A stretch of 64,000 nucleotides of DNA, from positions 1 to 64,000 of the forward strand of contig JBNRMS010000035.1 in NCBI GenBank assembly GCA_050309735.1, given 5' to 3'. The position numbers and the translations under genes were made by a program. Below are positions 16,911 to 26,520 of the stretch, one piece after another. This DNA is from UMGS1002 sp050309735. Lineage in GTDB: Bacteria; Bacillota; Clostridia; Oscillospirales; CAG-272. Within the stretch, counting starts at the first letter, position 1. The number at the start of each line of letters is the position of its first letter. The notes beneath the pieces were generated by a model. That model ran no database searches and was not told the origin of the DNA. It worked only from the letters and a program-made list of their open reading frames with translations.

Positions 16911-18039
16911 TAATTTCGACTCCTTTCATTTCGGGTGTGTTTTTTGCTCTGGTTCGGAAAATCAGGCGATAGTTAAGGAAAAACTCGCTTCCGATTATAA
17001 AAAAGAGGATTATTCCCGATATGATATCGGATGCATAGTCATTCATTATGCTGTAGGTCGAGGCGATTTGATGCGCCCCCTTCTCAAGGAAAACGAGCAA
17101 AAACGAGGTAAGCACCATATAGAATGCATTAAACTTTGAGAGCCACGCGACAATAATTGCGTCAAACCCGCGGCCTCCGCCGGTTGTCGTTGATATTGTT
17201 TGCGAGCCGCCTCCAACCAGCAGAAATCCGGCAATTCCGCATATGGCGCCCGAGATTGCCATGGTTCGTAGTATCACTTTTGAAACGTTTATACCGGCAT
17301 ATCTTGCCGTCTTCTCAGATTCCCCGACCACGCTTATCTCATACCCGTGCTTTGTGTATCTAAGATATACAAATATAATAACAGTGAGAGCAGCAATGAC
17401 TATCAAATTAATTCCGCCCCGGTCGCCGAACACCACCGGGAACCAACCGGCCTTAGTGTCCATATTTATAACTCCAAGGCTTGATCGCTGCCCCCTCCAA
17501 ACATTAGTGTAGTATGCCACAAGTTGTATGGCGATATAGTTCATCATGAGTGTGAAAAGCGTTTCATTGGTTGACAGTTTGGCCTTGAATATCGCCGGTA
17601 TAAGACCCCAGACAGCTCCCGCTGCCGCCGCGCCTAGCGCCATCACAGAAAAAAGCAGCCAGGGCTCAAGCGCGGAAAGTTTTAGCATACAGAAAGCCGC
17701 CCAGAGCGCGCCGACAAGCAGTTGCCCCTCGCCCCCGATATTCCAAAAGCGCATTTTGAAGGCCGGGGCCAGCGCCAGCGCGACTACAAGTAATTTTGCC
17801 GTTTCCTGAACTGCCCATTTTAAGCGCATAAGCTTCACTCCGCCAAATGTTCCCGCAAACATCGCGCGGTAAACGCCTATGGGGTCAAGCCCTGTTACAA
17901 AATAAATAAAGAGCGCGTCGATTATAAGCGCTGCGAGCACGGCGGCGGCGCGTATAGCTATTCCCTGCCACACCTTTATCGAATCACGCTTTATAATCCG
18001 CACAAAGGGCTCTTTTACAGTTGTTTTAGCCGAGTTCAT
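16903..18039 (-). CDS. nucleoside ABC transporter permease (first subunit)
   Basis: 378-residue polytopic permease of the NupP/YufP type. The basic N-terminal cytoplasmic stretch (about residues 1-25) is followed by about nine membrane helices. The coupling loop VVGESEKTARYAGINVSKV (about residues 220-240) is the equivalent of the EAA loop and pairs with the ATPase. Its start overlaps the end of the ATPase gene by 4 nt and its end overlaps the next permease, so the three inner-membrane components are tightly coupled. It should form a heterodimeric pore with the downstream subunit. Confidence 0.9.
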   Translation of the reverse strand: MNSAKTTVKEPFVRIIKRDSIKVWQGIAIRAAAVLAALIIDALFIYFVTGLDPIGVYRAMFAGTFGGVKLMRLKWAVQETAKLLVVALALAPAFKMRFWNIGGEGQLLVGALWAAFCMLKLSALEPWLLFSVMALGAAAAGAVWGLIPAIFKAKLSTNETLFTLMMNYIAIQLVAYYTNVWRGQRSSLGVINMDTKAGWFPVVFGDRGGINLIVIAALTVIIFVYLRYTKHGYEISVVGESEKTARYAGINVSKVILRTMAISGAICGIAGFLLVGGGSQTISTTTGGGRGFDAIIVAWLSKFNAFYMVLTSFLLVFLEKGAHQIASTYSIMNDYASDIISGIILFFIIGSEFFLNYRLIFRTRAKNTPEMKGVEIND

Positions 18040-19616
18040 TGGTCTGCTCCCTCCCCGCCGTCTTTATTTGCATTTTCATTTTTGTTGCCGTCGGCAAGGT
18101 TGGTCATCAACATTCCAACCTCCTCTTTGGTGGTTTTTCGAGCGTCGACTATCCCGTTAAGCCTTCCGCCGCATAGCACCAGCACGCGGTCGGAAAGGGC
18201 GAGCAGAACATCAAGGTCCTCGCCGACATATATGACAGAGACCCCCTTGGTTTTCTGCTCGTTGAGCAGCCGATAAATGGTATATGATGTATTGATGTCG
18301 AGCCCGCGTACCGCGTATGCTGTCATAAGCACGCTCGGTGCCGAGGCAATCTCGCGCCCGACCAGGACCTTCTGCACATTTCCCCCTGACAGGCGCCGCA
18401 CCGGAGTCTTAACGTCGGGTGTAACAACCTCAAGTTCCTCTGCAATCTTTCCGGCAAGCTTCTTTGGTTCTTTCCTCTCTGTGAAAAAGGACGAGCCCTC
18501 ACCGTAATTTTTGAGCATCATATTGTCCGCCATTCCCATAGAACCGACAAGCCCCATGCCGAGCCTGTCCTCGGGCACAAAAGAGAGCGCAACGCCAAAC
18601 TCACGAATCTGCCGCGGCGTCTTACCCACAAGTTGTTGATGCTTCCCTCCGCCGGGCGGATAATACTCAACGCTGCTTCCCTCGACCGGTTTTGCAAGTC
18701 CCGCAATTGATTCGAGCAGTTCCTTCTGCCCGCAGCCCGAGATACCCGCGATGCCTAAAATCTCACCGCTGTAAGCCTCAAAAGACACATTGTCGAGCGC
18801 AAGAACGCCGTCTGCGTTATAACATGAGAGATTTTTAACCGCCAGTCTTCTCTCGCGTTTAACCGGTTCGGGACGCTCAATATTAAGCTCTACCTTCTGT
18901 CCGACCATCATTTCGGTGAGCGACAGTTCTGTTGCTCCCTTAGTATCTACAGAGCCGACATATTCGCCCTTTCGTAGAATGGCAACTCTATCGGAAACTG
19001 CGAGCACCTCATGCAGTTTATGCGTGATAATGACTATCGCCTTACCGTCAGACTTCATATTTCGGATAACTGCGAATAGCTTTTCCGTCTCCTGCGGGGT
19101 CAGAACGGCGGTCGGTTCGTCAAGTATGAGTATGTCCGCGCCCCGCCAGAGCACCTTGATTATCTCAAGCGTTTGTTTCTCCGAGACCGACATATTATAA
19201 ACTTTTTTGTGCGGGTCAAGAACAAAGCCATATTTTTTACATATCGCCGAAACCTCGCGAGCCACGTTCTTCATGTCAAACCTGCCGCCGCGCTGCCCGA
19301 GGATAACATTCTCGGCTGCGGTGAAAACATCCACCAGCTTGAAATGCTGGTGAATCATGCCGATTTTATTGTCGTATGCATCCTTGGGCGAGCGTATCGA
19401 CACTTCCTCGCCGTTTACAAGTATCTGCCCCTCGTCGGGATAATATATGCCCGACAGCATATTCATAAGTGTAGTTTTCCCGCTGCCATTCTCACCGAGC
19501 AGCGAGAGAATTTCACCGTGCCGTATCTCAAGGCTCACATTTTTGTTTGCGACCACTTTGCCAAAGGACTTTGAAATATTCCTCAGTTCGACGGCGCTGC
19601 TTTTTTTATTGTTCAC
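18036..19616 (-). CDS. nucleoside ABC transporter ATPase (tandem domains)
   Basis: 526 residues with two ABC domains, as in NupO/YufO and sugar-type importers. Domain 1 has Walker A GENGSGKT (about residue 40), the variant signature MSVSEKQ and Walker B ILILDEPT. Domain 2 has a GISGCGQKE P-loop variant lacking the canonical GKT, the signature LSGGNVQKV, and a Walker B-like stretch VLMTAYAVRGLD without the catalytic Glu, as is usual for the degenerate second domain in this class. A hairpin attenuator separates it from the binding-protein gene, which would keep ATPase levels below those of the lipoprotein. Confidence 0.92.
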   Translation of the reverse strand: MNNKKSSAVELRNISKSFGKVVANKNVSLEIRHGEILSLLGENGSGKTTLMNMLSGIYYPDEGQILVNGEEVSIRSPKDAYDNKIGMIHQHFKLVDVFTAAENVILGQRGGRFDMKNVAREVSAICKKYGFVLDPHKKVYNMSVSEKQTLEIIKVLWRGADILILDEPTAVLTPQETEKLFAVIRNMKSDGKAIVIITHKLHEVLAVSDRVAILRKGEYVGSVDTKGATELSLTEMMVGQKVELNIERPEPVKRERRLAVKNLSCYNADGVLALDNVSFEAYSGEILGIAGISGCGQKELLESIAGLAKPVEGSSVEYYPPGGGKHQQLVGKTPRQIREFGVALSFVPEDRLGMGLVGSMGMADNMMLKNYGEGSSFFTERKEPKKLAGKIAEELEVVTPDVKTPVRRLSGGNVQKVLVGREIASAPSVLMTAYAVRGLDINTSYTIYRLLNEQKTKGVSVIYVGEDLDVLLALSDRVLVLCGGRLNGIVDARKTTKEEVGMLMTNLADGNKNENANKDGGEGADQ

Positions 19617-19643
19617 CGGTCAGATTTCCTCCGAATCAAATCA

Positions 19644-19689
19644 AATAAAAACAACTGTAAAGGGAAGCTTGGTCAGCCTCCCTTTACAG
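19644..19689 (-). terminator. attenuator between binding protein and ATPase
   Basis: An 11-bp stem CTGTAAAGGGA/TCCCTTTACAG (19655-19689), extended by GCT/AGC, is followed on the minus strand by TTGTTTTTATTTG. It probably gives partial termination so that the lipoprotein is made in excess of the membrane subunits. Confidence 0.75.
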
Positions 19690-19706
19690 CGTGTGAATAA
19701 CTAATC

Positions 19707-20948
19707 TCAGCTTACGGACGGCACGTTAATACCGTCTATAATAATATCAAAGTAAGGAGCGCTGCGGAGCGTCGATTCGGCGAAATAATATTTATCGCCG
19801 CTATTGACTATTGTTTCCTTGCCGTCCATACCCCATGAACCGGTATAGCTGGTCAGGTGAGCGCCGTCCTTTGTGAATTTCGAGCAGTCAAAGATATGCA
19901 GGGTTCCTGCCTTGATGGAGGCAATCGCCGCGTCAACGGCTTCCTGTGTACCGGGGGCAACCGCTGCGGGATTGAGCTTTGTTATAGCAACCGCGTCTTC
20001 GGAATAACCCTTGGCCCAGTCTGTGACTATATCCTCGCCTCTCATCACTGATCCGATAGCATATTCATAATAAACCTTCCACTCGTTTGTCGCCGAGGTC
20101 AGAGCCGCGTCGGGAGCGGTGCCGATCATATCGACATTATAGCCCACCGAATATGCAATTTTCCCGTCTTTGAAAGCTTTCTGAACCGCGGCAGGAGCGC
20201 CGGTCGAGTCAGCGTGCTGGCCGATGATAACCGCGCCGTTTGCCATCATGGCCTCAGCGGCGGCACCCTCCTTCTCAATATCAAACCATGACGAGGTGTA
20301 GTTTACTTCCATCACGACATTTTCATAAATAGATTTTATGCCAAGATAGAAAGCTGTGAAGCCCGATACAACCTCAGCGTATGAGAAAGCGCCGACATAA
20401 CCGACCTTAACATTGCCGTCTGCATCAAAGCTGTTAGGCTGTTTTTCTTTTGTGAGTGTACCCGATTCGACAAGCTCTTTAATCTTCATTCCCGCAACGA
20501 TACCCGAGATATATCTCGACTCGTAAACGCAGGTGAAGGCATTTTTCAGATTTGAGAGACCGCTTTTGGCGGCTTTATCGCCTGTCATGGCAATGAAAGT
20601 GATATCAGGGAACTGGCGTGCAACCTGCTCCATATAGTCCTGATGACCGAACGAGTTGGAAATTATCAGCCCGCAGCCCTGTCCGGCGAGATCCTGAGCT
20701 GCCTGCAGGCAGTCTTCAGTGTCGTCGCGAACACTGTATTTCCAAAGAATTTGGCTGCTATTGAGATTTAGCGCTTCGGCGGCCGCGGTGATGCCGTCGA
20801 TATGAGCTTTTGAATAGCCTTCTGTGGCGTCTCCGACTAAAATTACGCCGACTTTGAAATCGTCGTCGGTTTTTCCGCAGGACACAAGAGTTGCGGCAGA
20901 GATTACAAGAACAAGCGCAAGGATAGCCGCTAAGAGCTTCTTAGACAT
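19707..20948 (-). CDS. BMP-family nucleoside-binding lipoprotein
   Basis: 413-residue substrate-binding protein of the basic-membrane-protein (BmpA/PnrA/NupN) family, which captures purine nucleosides outside the cell. The signal peptide (residues 1-23) ends in a lipobox, LVSC, so Cys24 would be lipid-modified. The mature part begins with KVGVILVGDATEGYSKAH, the usual first strand and ligand loop. GAFSYAEVVSGFTAFYLGI and IGQHADSTGAPAAV match the hinge and purine-contact regions. SD GGAGG precedes ATG 20948. It is the first gene after the riboswitch, as expected for the most abundant component. Confidence 0.93.
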   Translation of the reverse strand: MSKKLLAAILALVLVISAATLVSCGKTDDDFKVGVILVGDATEGYSKAHIDGITAAAEALNLNSSQILWKYSVRDDTEDCLQAAQDLAGQGCGLIISNSFGHQDYMEQVARQFPDITFIAMTGDKAAKSGLSNLKNAFTCVYESRYISGIVAGMKIKELVESGTLTKEKQPNSFDADGNVKVGYVGAFSYAEVVSGFTAFYLGIKSIYENVVMEVNYTSSWFDIEKEGAAAEAMMANGAVIIGQHADSTGAPAAVQKAFKDGKIAYSVGYNVDMIGTAPDAALTSATNEWKVYYEYAIGSVMRGEDIVTDWAKGYSEDAVAITKLNPAAVAPGTQEAVDAAIASIKAGTLHIFDCSKFTKDGAHLTSYTGSWGMDGKETIVNSGDKYYFAESTLRSAPYFDIIIDGINVPSVS

Positions 20949-20975
20949 TTAAAAATTCCTCCAAAAGTTTTAATA

Positions 20976-21091
20976 TAAAAAGGGTAAACGCATAGTTTAC
21001 CCTTAATATCCTAAAAAAACAGCTTATAGTCGGGCAAATGTAGGCTGCCCGGTAGAAACTTCCCGACCTTTATCTCGGGGGATATACAAGC
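20976..21091 (-). ncRNA. guanine-class purine riboswitch with terminator
   Basis: The aptamer spans 21022-21091. P1 is GCTTGTA/TATAAGC, P2 is CCCGA/TCGGG, the J2/3 core GTTTCTACC is intact, and P3 is GGGCA/TGCCC. The specificity base in the 3' junction (GACTATA) is C, indicating guanine or hypoxanthine rather than adenine. The expression platform is an intrinsic terminator, AAGGGTAAAC/GTTTACCCTT (20980-21004), followed by a T-rich run. Guanine binding should switch the nucleoside importer off. Confidence 0.92.
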
Positions 21092-21131
21092 GGTAAATAT
21101 TCAATTATCATCAACATATTGGGACAAGTTA

Positions 21132-21160
21132 ATTATAGCAGTGCATATATTGTATGTCAA
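21132..21160 (-). promoter_or_regulatory. consensus sigma-A promoter of the riboswitch
   Basis: Perfect TTGACA (21155-21160), 17-bp spacer, perfect TATAAT (21132-21137). The transcript would begin about 35 nt before the aptamer. Confidence 0.92.
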
Positions 21161-21289
21161 GATGTTTTTAGATTTTTTCGTCTCTTTATGCCAGAGACAC
21201 AGAGATCGGGGTAGTGTGAAAAATAATTTTGGTTATTTTGTCGAGATTGTCTTACATCAATTTGCCATACAACTAAATATCCACCCTCA

Positions 21290-24200
21290 TTAAATCTCAA
21301 TCTCGCCCTCGAACACCTTCACCGTGCCGCCGGTTAGGATTATGCCTTTATCCGAGGAGTTGACTATAAGGTCGCCGCCGGGAACCTTTACTGTGATATC
21401 CTCGTTTTCACGGCAATAGCCATTTTTAATGGCGGCGGCCACAGCTGCACAGGCACCCGTGCCGCAGGCGGGGGTTTCGCCGTTGCCACGCTCCCAAACA
21501 CGCATTTTCAGCATATTGCTGTTCACCACTGTAACAAATTCAGTGTTTACGCGTTCTGGGAAGATTTTATGGTGTTCAAACAGGGGGCCAATTGAGTTGA
21601 GATCGAGATTATCAAGCCGGTCGCGGAAAATGACGCAGTGCGGGTTTCCGATGGCAAGACAGGTGACCCTGTATTCCCTGCCCCCCACCTCAAGCGGCAT
21701 ATTTACAACTTCATCCGATTTGACCAGCGCCGGAATTTCGGCAGGCGCGAAGAGAGCCGAGCCTACATTGACGCTGACATAATTTACCTTGCCGTCTGTT
21801 ATATATAAGGTTAATTCTTTTACACCACTGTCTGTCTCAACAGTGATATTCTCTCGGTCGACATAACCGTTGTCAAATATATATTTCCCAATATTCCGTA
21901 TAGAGTTTCCGGCAAGCTTTCCGCGGCTGCCATCCCGGTTGTAAACCCGCATTTTAATGTCGGCGATGTCAGATTTTTCAATAAGGGCAATTCCGTCGCC
22001 GCCGATGCCAAGCTGCCTGTCGCAAAGCGTCAAGCAGAGCGATTCGGGGCTCTCAATTTTGCCGTCGAAGTTTTCGATACATATATAGTCGTCGCCGGTC
22101 GCCTGCATTTTGGTGAATCTTATTGTTTCCCGGGTCTTTTTCATGTTGTTTATGTCAACAAGTCCGGTATTCTGCTGCGTGTATCGACTGGCTATGATAT
22201 CTGCAACGGCATTTGCCGTGTCAAGCGAGGTCATACAGGGGATTGAATGAAGAACGGCCTGGCGATGCAGGATGGTATAATCGTTGAGCGTCGAATCCAT
22301 CAGCGCGCCGGTATAGACGATATAGTTGATTTTTCCGTCCTCAAGCAGTTTAAATACCCGCTTATCCTTAATGCTGACAATAATTTGAACCTCTATTCCA
22401 AGCTTTGAGACAGACATAGCTGTCTCGCGCGTGGCGTAGATTGTGAAGTGCATATCGTCAAATTTTTTGGCGAGCGAAACTATCTCCTGCTGATCCTGCG
22501 AGGCGGCGCTGAGCAGCACCCCAAGCTCGCGGTGCGAAGCAAATGACTTGAGCAGCATACCCGCCGAGGTCATCCCTTTAAAAAGAGCCTCGCGCAGATT
22601 TCTGCCAACCCCCAGCACCTCGCCGGTCGATTTCATCTCGGGGCCGAGCGAGGAGTCGGCGTCGGTCAACTTCTCGAAGGAGAAAACCGGCACTTTGACA
22701 GCGTAGTAAGGCGGAGTTTTGTAAAGTCCGGTTCCGTATCCGAGGTCGCGCAGCTTTGCGCCGGTCATAACCCGGGCGGCGATATCGACCATAGGGATTC
22801 CGGCAGCTTTGCTGATATACGGAACTGTCCTTGATGCTCGCGGGTTGACCTCGATAACATAAAGCTCGTTGTGATATATGAGATATTGGATATTTACAAG
22901 CCCTTTTGTTCCAAGCGATTTTGCGAGATATTCGGAGCTTTCGACAACGGTTTTCATCATCTTGTCGTTGATGCTAAAGGGGGGATAGACGGCTATAGAG
23001 TCGCCGCTATGCACCCCGGCGCGCTCGATATGCTGCATAACTCCGGGGATAAGCACGTCCTCGCCGTCTGATATGACATCAACCTCAATCTCCGAGCCCA
23101 TCATATATTTGTCGACGAGCACCGGATTCTCGATTTTCTCGGCGAGTATTCGCTTCATGTAGGTTTTTACTTCATCCTTGTTGTAGACAATTTTCATATT
23201 CTGCCCGCCGATAACATAGGACGGGCGGAGCAGCACCGGGAAGCCGAGTTTTTCGGCCGCAGCGATTGCGTCTTCAAGATTATTAACACCCATTCCGTGC
23301 GGGCGCTTGATTCCGAATTTTTCAAGGAGTGCGTCAAACTTTTCGCGATCCTCGGCAAGGTCTATTCCTTCGGCCGAAGTGCCAAGAATTTCAATGCCTT
23401 TTTTGTGGAGATATGAGGTGAGCTTTATGGCGGTTTGCCCGCCGAAGGCAACGACCACGCCAACCGGTTTCTCAACCTTAATTATGTTCATGACATCCTC
23501 TGGGGTGAGAGGCTCAAAATAAAGGCGGTCGGCGGTGTCGTAGTCGGTTGAAACAGTTTCGGGATTGTTGTTGATAATCACAACATCATATCCGAGGCTT
23601 TTGAGCGTCCATGCGCAGTGAACAGACGAATAGTCAAACTCGATCCCCTGCCCTATTCTTATTGGCCCCGAGCCGAGCACTATTATAACCGGACGTCCGC
23701 TTCGTTTTATTTGGCGCGCCTCGCACTCCTGGTCGTAGGTCGAGTAGAAGTAGGGGGTTACAGCGTCAAATTCTGCGGCGCAGGTGTCGACCATTTTATA
23801 TACGCAGCGCGAGCTCGGCAGCTTTTTCACGCCCGAGATATGGCGAAGCGCCCGGTCGGTGTATCCGTATTTTTTTCCCTTGAGATATAGCTCCTCATTG
23901 AAATTCCTTGATATTTCGGCTTCATAATCAGCAAGGTTTTTAAACTTTTTTAAAAACCAGCGGTCAATCCGAGTAAACTCAAATATCTCGTCTATCGACA
24001 TTCCACTCTTTATTGCCTCAAATATCGAGAAGATGCGCCTGTCATCGGGAGTTTTTAATCGTTCGGTGATATCCTTTTCGGATATCGGTGCGGTGTTTAG
24101 TGTATCGAGCGAGAGCTCGGCTCCGCGAATCGCTTTCATAATTGCCATCTCAAATGAGGGGGCGATAGACATCACTTCGCCTGTCGCCTTCATCTGTGTT

Positions 24201-25318
24201 CCGAGCTTGCGAGAGGCACCGACAAACTTATCAAAAGGCCATTTGGGGAATTTAACTACGATATAATCTAACGCCGGCTCAAAGCAGGCGCAGGTCTTTC
24301 CGGTTATCTCGTTCTCAATCTCGTCAAGCGTGTAGCCAAGTGCGATTTTGGTGGTGATTTTTGCAATCGGATAGCCGGTCGCTTTTGAGGCGAGCGCCGA
24401 GGAGCGTGAAACGCGCGGGTTGACCTCAATCACAGAATACTCAAAACTGTCGGGATTGAGCGCAAACTGACAATTGCATCCGCCTACAATGTCAAGCGCC
24501 GAGATGATATTGAGCGACGCTATTCGGAGCATCTGATATTCTTTATTTGACAGAGTGACAGCCGGAGCGACTACTATACTGTCGCCTGTGTGTATTCCAA
24601 CCGGGTCTACATTCTCCATGCTGCACACCGCGATAGCGTTTCCGGCGCTGTCGCGCATTGTTTCAAATTCGATTTCCTTCCATCCGTAGATATACTTTTC
24701 AATAAGAATCTGTCTTATCGGAGAGGCATCAAGTCCGGCCTCGGCCGCCGCCACCATCTCCTCAGGCGAATAAGCGACGCCGCCCCCCGAGCCTCCGAGC
24801 GTGAAGGCCGGGCGGATTATGACGGGATAACCTATGCGCTCGGCGATATCAATAGCATGGTCAACATCATTCGCGATCTCCGACGGCACTGTCGGCTCGC
24901 CGATTGAATCCATAGTTTCTTTAAAAAGGCGGCGATCCTCGGCTTTGTCGATAGCATCTACATTTGTTCCGATAAGTCTGACACCGTATTTTTCAAGAAC
25001 GCCCTGTTTGCCAAGCTGCATTGACAGCGTAAGCCCGGTCTGCCCGCCAAGGCCGGCAAGCAGGCTGTCGGGGCGCTCTTTTTCTATTATTCGCGTGAGC
25101 GTTTCCACGGTGAGAGGTTCAAGGTATATTTCGTCGGCCAGCGCGTTGTCGGTCATGATAGTTGCCGGATTTGAGTTGACAAGCACCACATTAACCCCGG
25201 CAGCTTTAAGCACGCGACAGGCCTGCGCTCCGGCATAGTCAAATTCGGCGGCCTGACCGATGATTATCGGCCCTGAGCCTATCACAAGCACCTTTTTAAT
25301 ACTTTTATCAAGCGGCAT
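21290..25318 (-). CDS. carB: carbamoyl-phosphate synthase large subunit fused to DapF-like domain
   Basis: 1342-residue protein. Residues 1-1058 are a complete CarB: two ATP-grasp synthetase halves (N-terminal start KKVLVIGSGPIIIGQAAEF, second half from about 555 with VIIVLGSGPIRIGQGIEF) and the MGS-like allosteric domain. Residues 1059-1342 are a full-length diaminopimelate epimerase fold. The reading frame is continuous across the junction, and the internal ATG at 22144 has no SD. The DapF part keeps the second catalytic Cys (PACGTGACA) but has Ala where the first should be (KLAGNSIRN), and GDD for the usual GND near its N-terminus. The start overlaps the carA stop (TGATG). CarB makes carbamoyl phosphate for the ArgF step; DapF activity is uncertain. 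Confidence 0.93.
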   Translation of the reverse strand: MPLDKSIKKVLVIGSGPIIIGQAAEFDYAGAQACRVLKAAGVNVVLVNSNPATIMTDNALADEIYLEPLTVETLTRIIEKERPDSLLAGLGGQTGLTLSMQLGKQGVLEKYGVRLIGTNVDAIDKAEDRRLFKETMDSIGEPTVPSEIANDVDHAIDIAERIGYPVIIRPAFTLGGSGGGVAYSPEEMVAAAEAGLDASPIRQILIEKYIYGWKEIEFETMRDSAGNAIAVCSMENVDPVGIHTGDSIVVAPAVTLSNKEYQMLRIASLNIISALDIVGGCNCQFALNPDSFEYSVIEVNPRVSRSSALASKATGYPIAKITTKIALGYTLDEIENEITGKTCACFEPALDYIVVKFPKWPFDKFVGASRKLGTQMKATGEVMSIAPSFEMAIMKAIRGAELSLDTLNTAPISEKDITERLKTPDDRRIFSIFEAIKSGMSIDEIFEFTRIDRWFLKKFKNLADYEAEISRNFNEELYLKGKKYGYTDRALRHISGVKKLPSSRCVYKMVDTCAAEFDAVTPYFYSTYDQECEARQIKRSGRPVIIVLGSGPIRIGQGIEFDYSSVHCAWTLKSLGYDVVIINNNPETVSTDYDTADRLYFEPLTPEDVMNIIKVEKPVGVVVAFGGQTAIKLTSYLHKKGIEILGTSAEGIDLAEDREKFDALLEKFGIKRPHGMGVNNLEDAIAAAEKLGFPVLLRPSYVIGGQNMKIVYNKDEVKTYMKRILAEKIENPVLVDKYMMGSEIEVDVISDGEDVLIPGVMQHIERAGVHSGDSIAVYPPFSINDKMMKTVVESSEYLAKSLGTKGLVNIQYLIYHNELYVIEVNPRASRTVPYISKAAGIPMVDIAARVMTGAKLRDLGYGTGLYKTPPYYAVKVPVFSFEKLTDADSSLGPEMKSTGEVLGVGRNLREALFKGMTSAGMLLKSFASHRELGVLLSAASQDQQEIVSLAKKFDDMHFTIYATRETAMSVSKLGIEVQIIVSIKDKRVFKLLEDGKINYIVYTGALMDSTLNDYTILHRQAVLHSIPCMTSLDTANAVADIIASRYTQQNTGLVDINNMKKTRETIRFTKMQATGDDYICIENFDGKIESPESLCLTLCDRQLGIGGDGIALIEKSDIADIKMRVYNRDGSRGKLAGNSIRNIGKYIFDNGYVDRENITVETDSGVKELTLYITDGKVNYVSVNVGSALFAPAEIPALVKSDEVVNMPLEVGGREYRVTCLAIGNPHCVIFRDRLDNLDLNSIGPLFEHHKIFPERVNTEFVTVVNSNMLKMRVWERGNGETPACGTGACAAVAAAIKNGYCRENEDITVKVPGGDLIVNSSDKGIILTGGTVKVFEGEIEI

Positions 25319-26397
25319 CAGTTTATACCTCCCTTTTTGTGAAACTGGTCAACCATTGAAATAAACCTCTCAAAGAGGAAGGATGTGTCAAGCGGACCGG
25401 CGCAAGCCTCGGGGTGAAACTGCACCGAGAAGGCCGAAAGCCCGGGATATTCAATCCCCTCGCAGGTGCCGTCGTTTGCATTGGTGAATATCTCCCTGCC
25501 GATTTCGCCAAGACTTGAGGTGACGACGGCATATCCGTGATTCTGGCTTGTAATGTATGTGCGGCTGCCGAAAATCTCCTTAACCGGCTGATTGGCGCCG
25601 CGATGCCCGTATTTTAGCTTTTCCGTCCGGCCGCCCGCGGCGAGTGCAAGCAATTGATGCCCAAGGCAAATTCCGAATATCGGCAACCTTCCGAGCAGTT
25701 TTTTTAGCTGCTCGATTTCATATATGTTCTCTGCCGGGTCGCCGGGGCCGTTTGAGAGCACAATTCCGTCGGGTAAGGTGGCTAGAATTTCTTCGGCCGA
25801 TGCTGTAGACGGAAGCGAGCGCACACTGCAGCCCCGCTCTGTTAGCGAGCGAATTATGTTTGTTTTCGCGCCATAATCTATCAAAGTGAGCCTGAATTTT
25901 TCATTTTGTGATACAAAAATTTCCTCTTTGCCGCAGGTGACGCTACTCACAGCCCCCTCAATTTTAAAATTTCTGATAAAAGAGAGGTCGTCGGGAACAC
26001 TGTCGCAGATAGCGGCGTTCATAACACCGCGCTCCCGGATGATTTTGGTCACCTGCCGGGTATCAATTCCCGAAAGCCCGACAACATTATTTCGCTCCAG
26101 AAAGGTGTTAAGGTCATACTGACTTCTGAAATTGGATGGATAGTCGCAGGCCTCGCGCACCACATAGCCCCGCACGCAGCACCTACCCTCGAAATCCTCC
26201 TCGATGATTCCATAATTGCCAATCAAAGGGAAGGTCTGAAGCACGATCTGGCCGTAATAGCTCGGATCTGTCAGCGTTTCGATGTAGCCGCACATGCCGG
26301 TTGTGAAGACCAGCTCACCGACATTTTCTATGTCGGCTCCGAACTTCTCGCCGGGGAAGACGCTACCGTCCTCCAGTACAAGATAAGCTTTTTTCAT
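25318..26397 (-). CDS. carA: carbamoyl-phosphate synthase small subunit
   Basis: 359-residue glutamine amidotransferase subunit that supplies ammonia to CarB. The class I triad is visible: Cys in FGICLGHQLL (about residue 242), His in VQFHPEA (about 327) and the following Glu. The N-terminal small-subunit domain begins KAYLVLEDGSVFPGE. The start at 26397 is set by homology and by AGAGGA about 13 nt upstream; longer frames would run through a GC-rich hairpin. Overlap with carB implies coupled synthesis. Its place in the arginine operon suggests this pair serves arginine rather than pyrimidine synthesis. Confidence 0.95.
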   Translation of the reverse strand: MKKAYLVLEDGSVFPGEKFGADIENVGELVFTTGMCGYIETLTDPSYYGQIVLQTFPLIGNYGIIEEDFEGRCCVRGYVVREACDYPSNFRSQYDLNTFLERNNVVGLSGIDTRQVTKIIRERGVMNAAICDSVPDDLSFIRNFKIEGAVSSVTCGKEEIFVSQNEKFRLTLIDYGAKTNIIRSLTERGCSVRSLPSTASAEEILATLPDGIVLSNGPGDPAENIYEIEQLKKLLGRLPIFGICLGHQLLALAAGGRTEKLKYGHRGANQPVKEIFGSRTYITSQNHGYAVVTSSLGEIGREIFTNANDGTCEGIEYPGLSAFSVQFHPEACAGPLDTSFLFERFISMVDQFHKKGGIN

Positions 26398-26520
26398 TGT
26401 TTTATATTTTCCTCTCCCCCGGCCGCCCGAATCTACCAGTCGGTCGGGTAAAAATAAACACAAATATATACAATTGAAAGATGAGGCGTCATAAGACAAA
26501 CTCATCTTTCAGAAATTTAT

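Noticed and set aside
25318..25532. Alternative frame over the end of carA reading as a separate small protein
   Set aside because: It overlaps the certain carA C-terminus in a different frame and has no SD.
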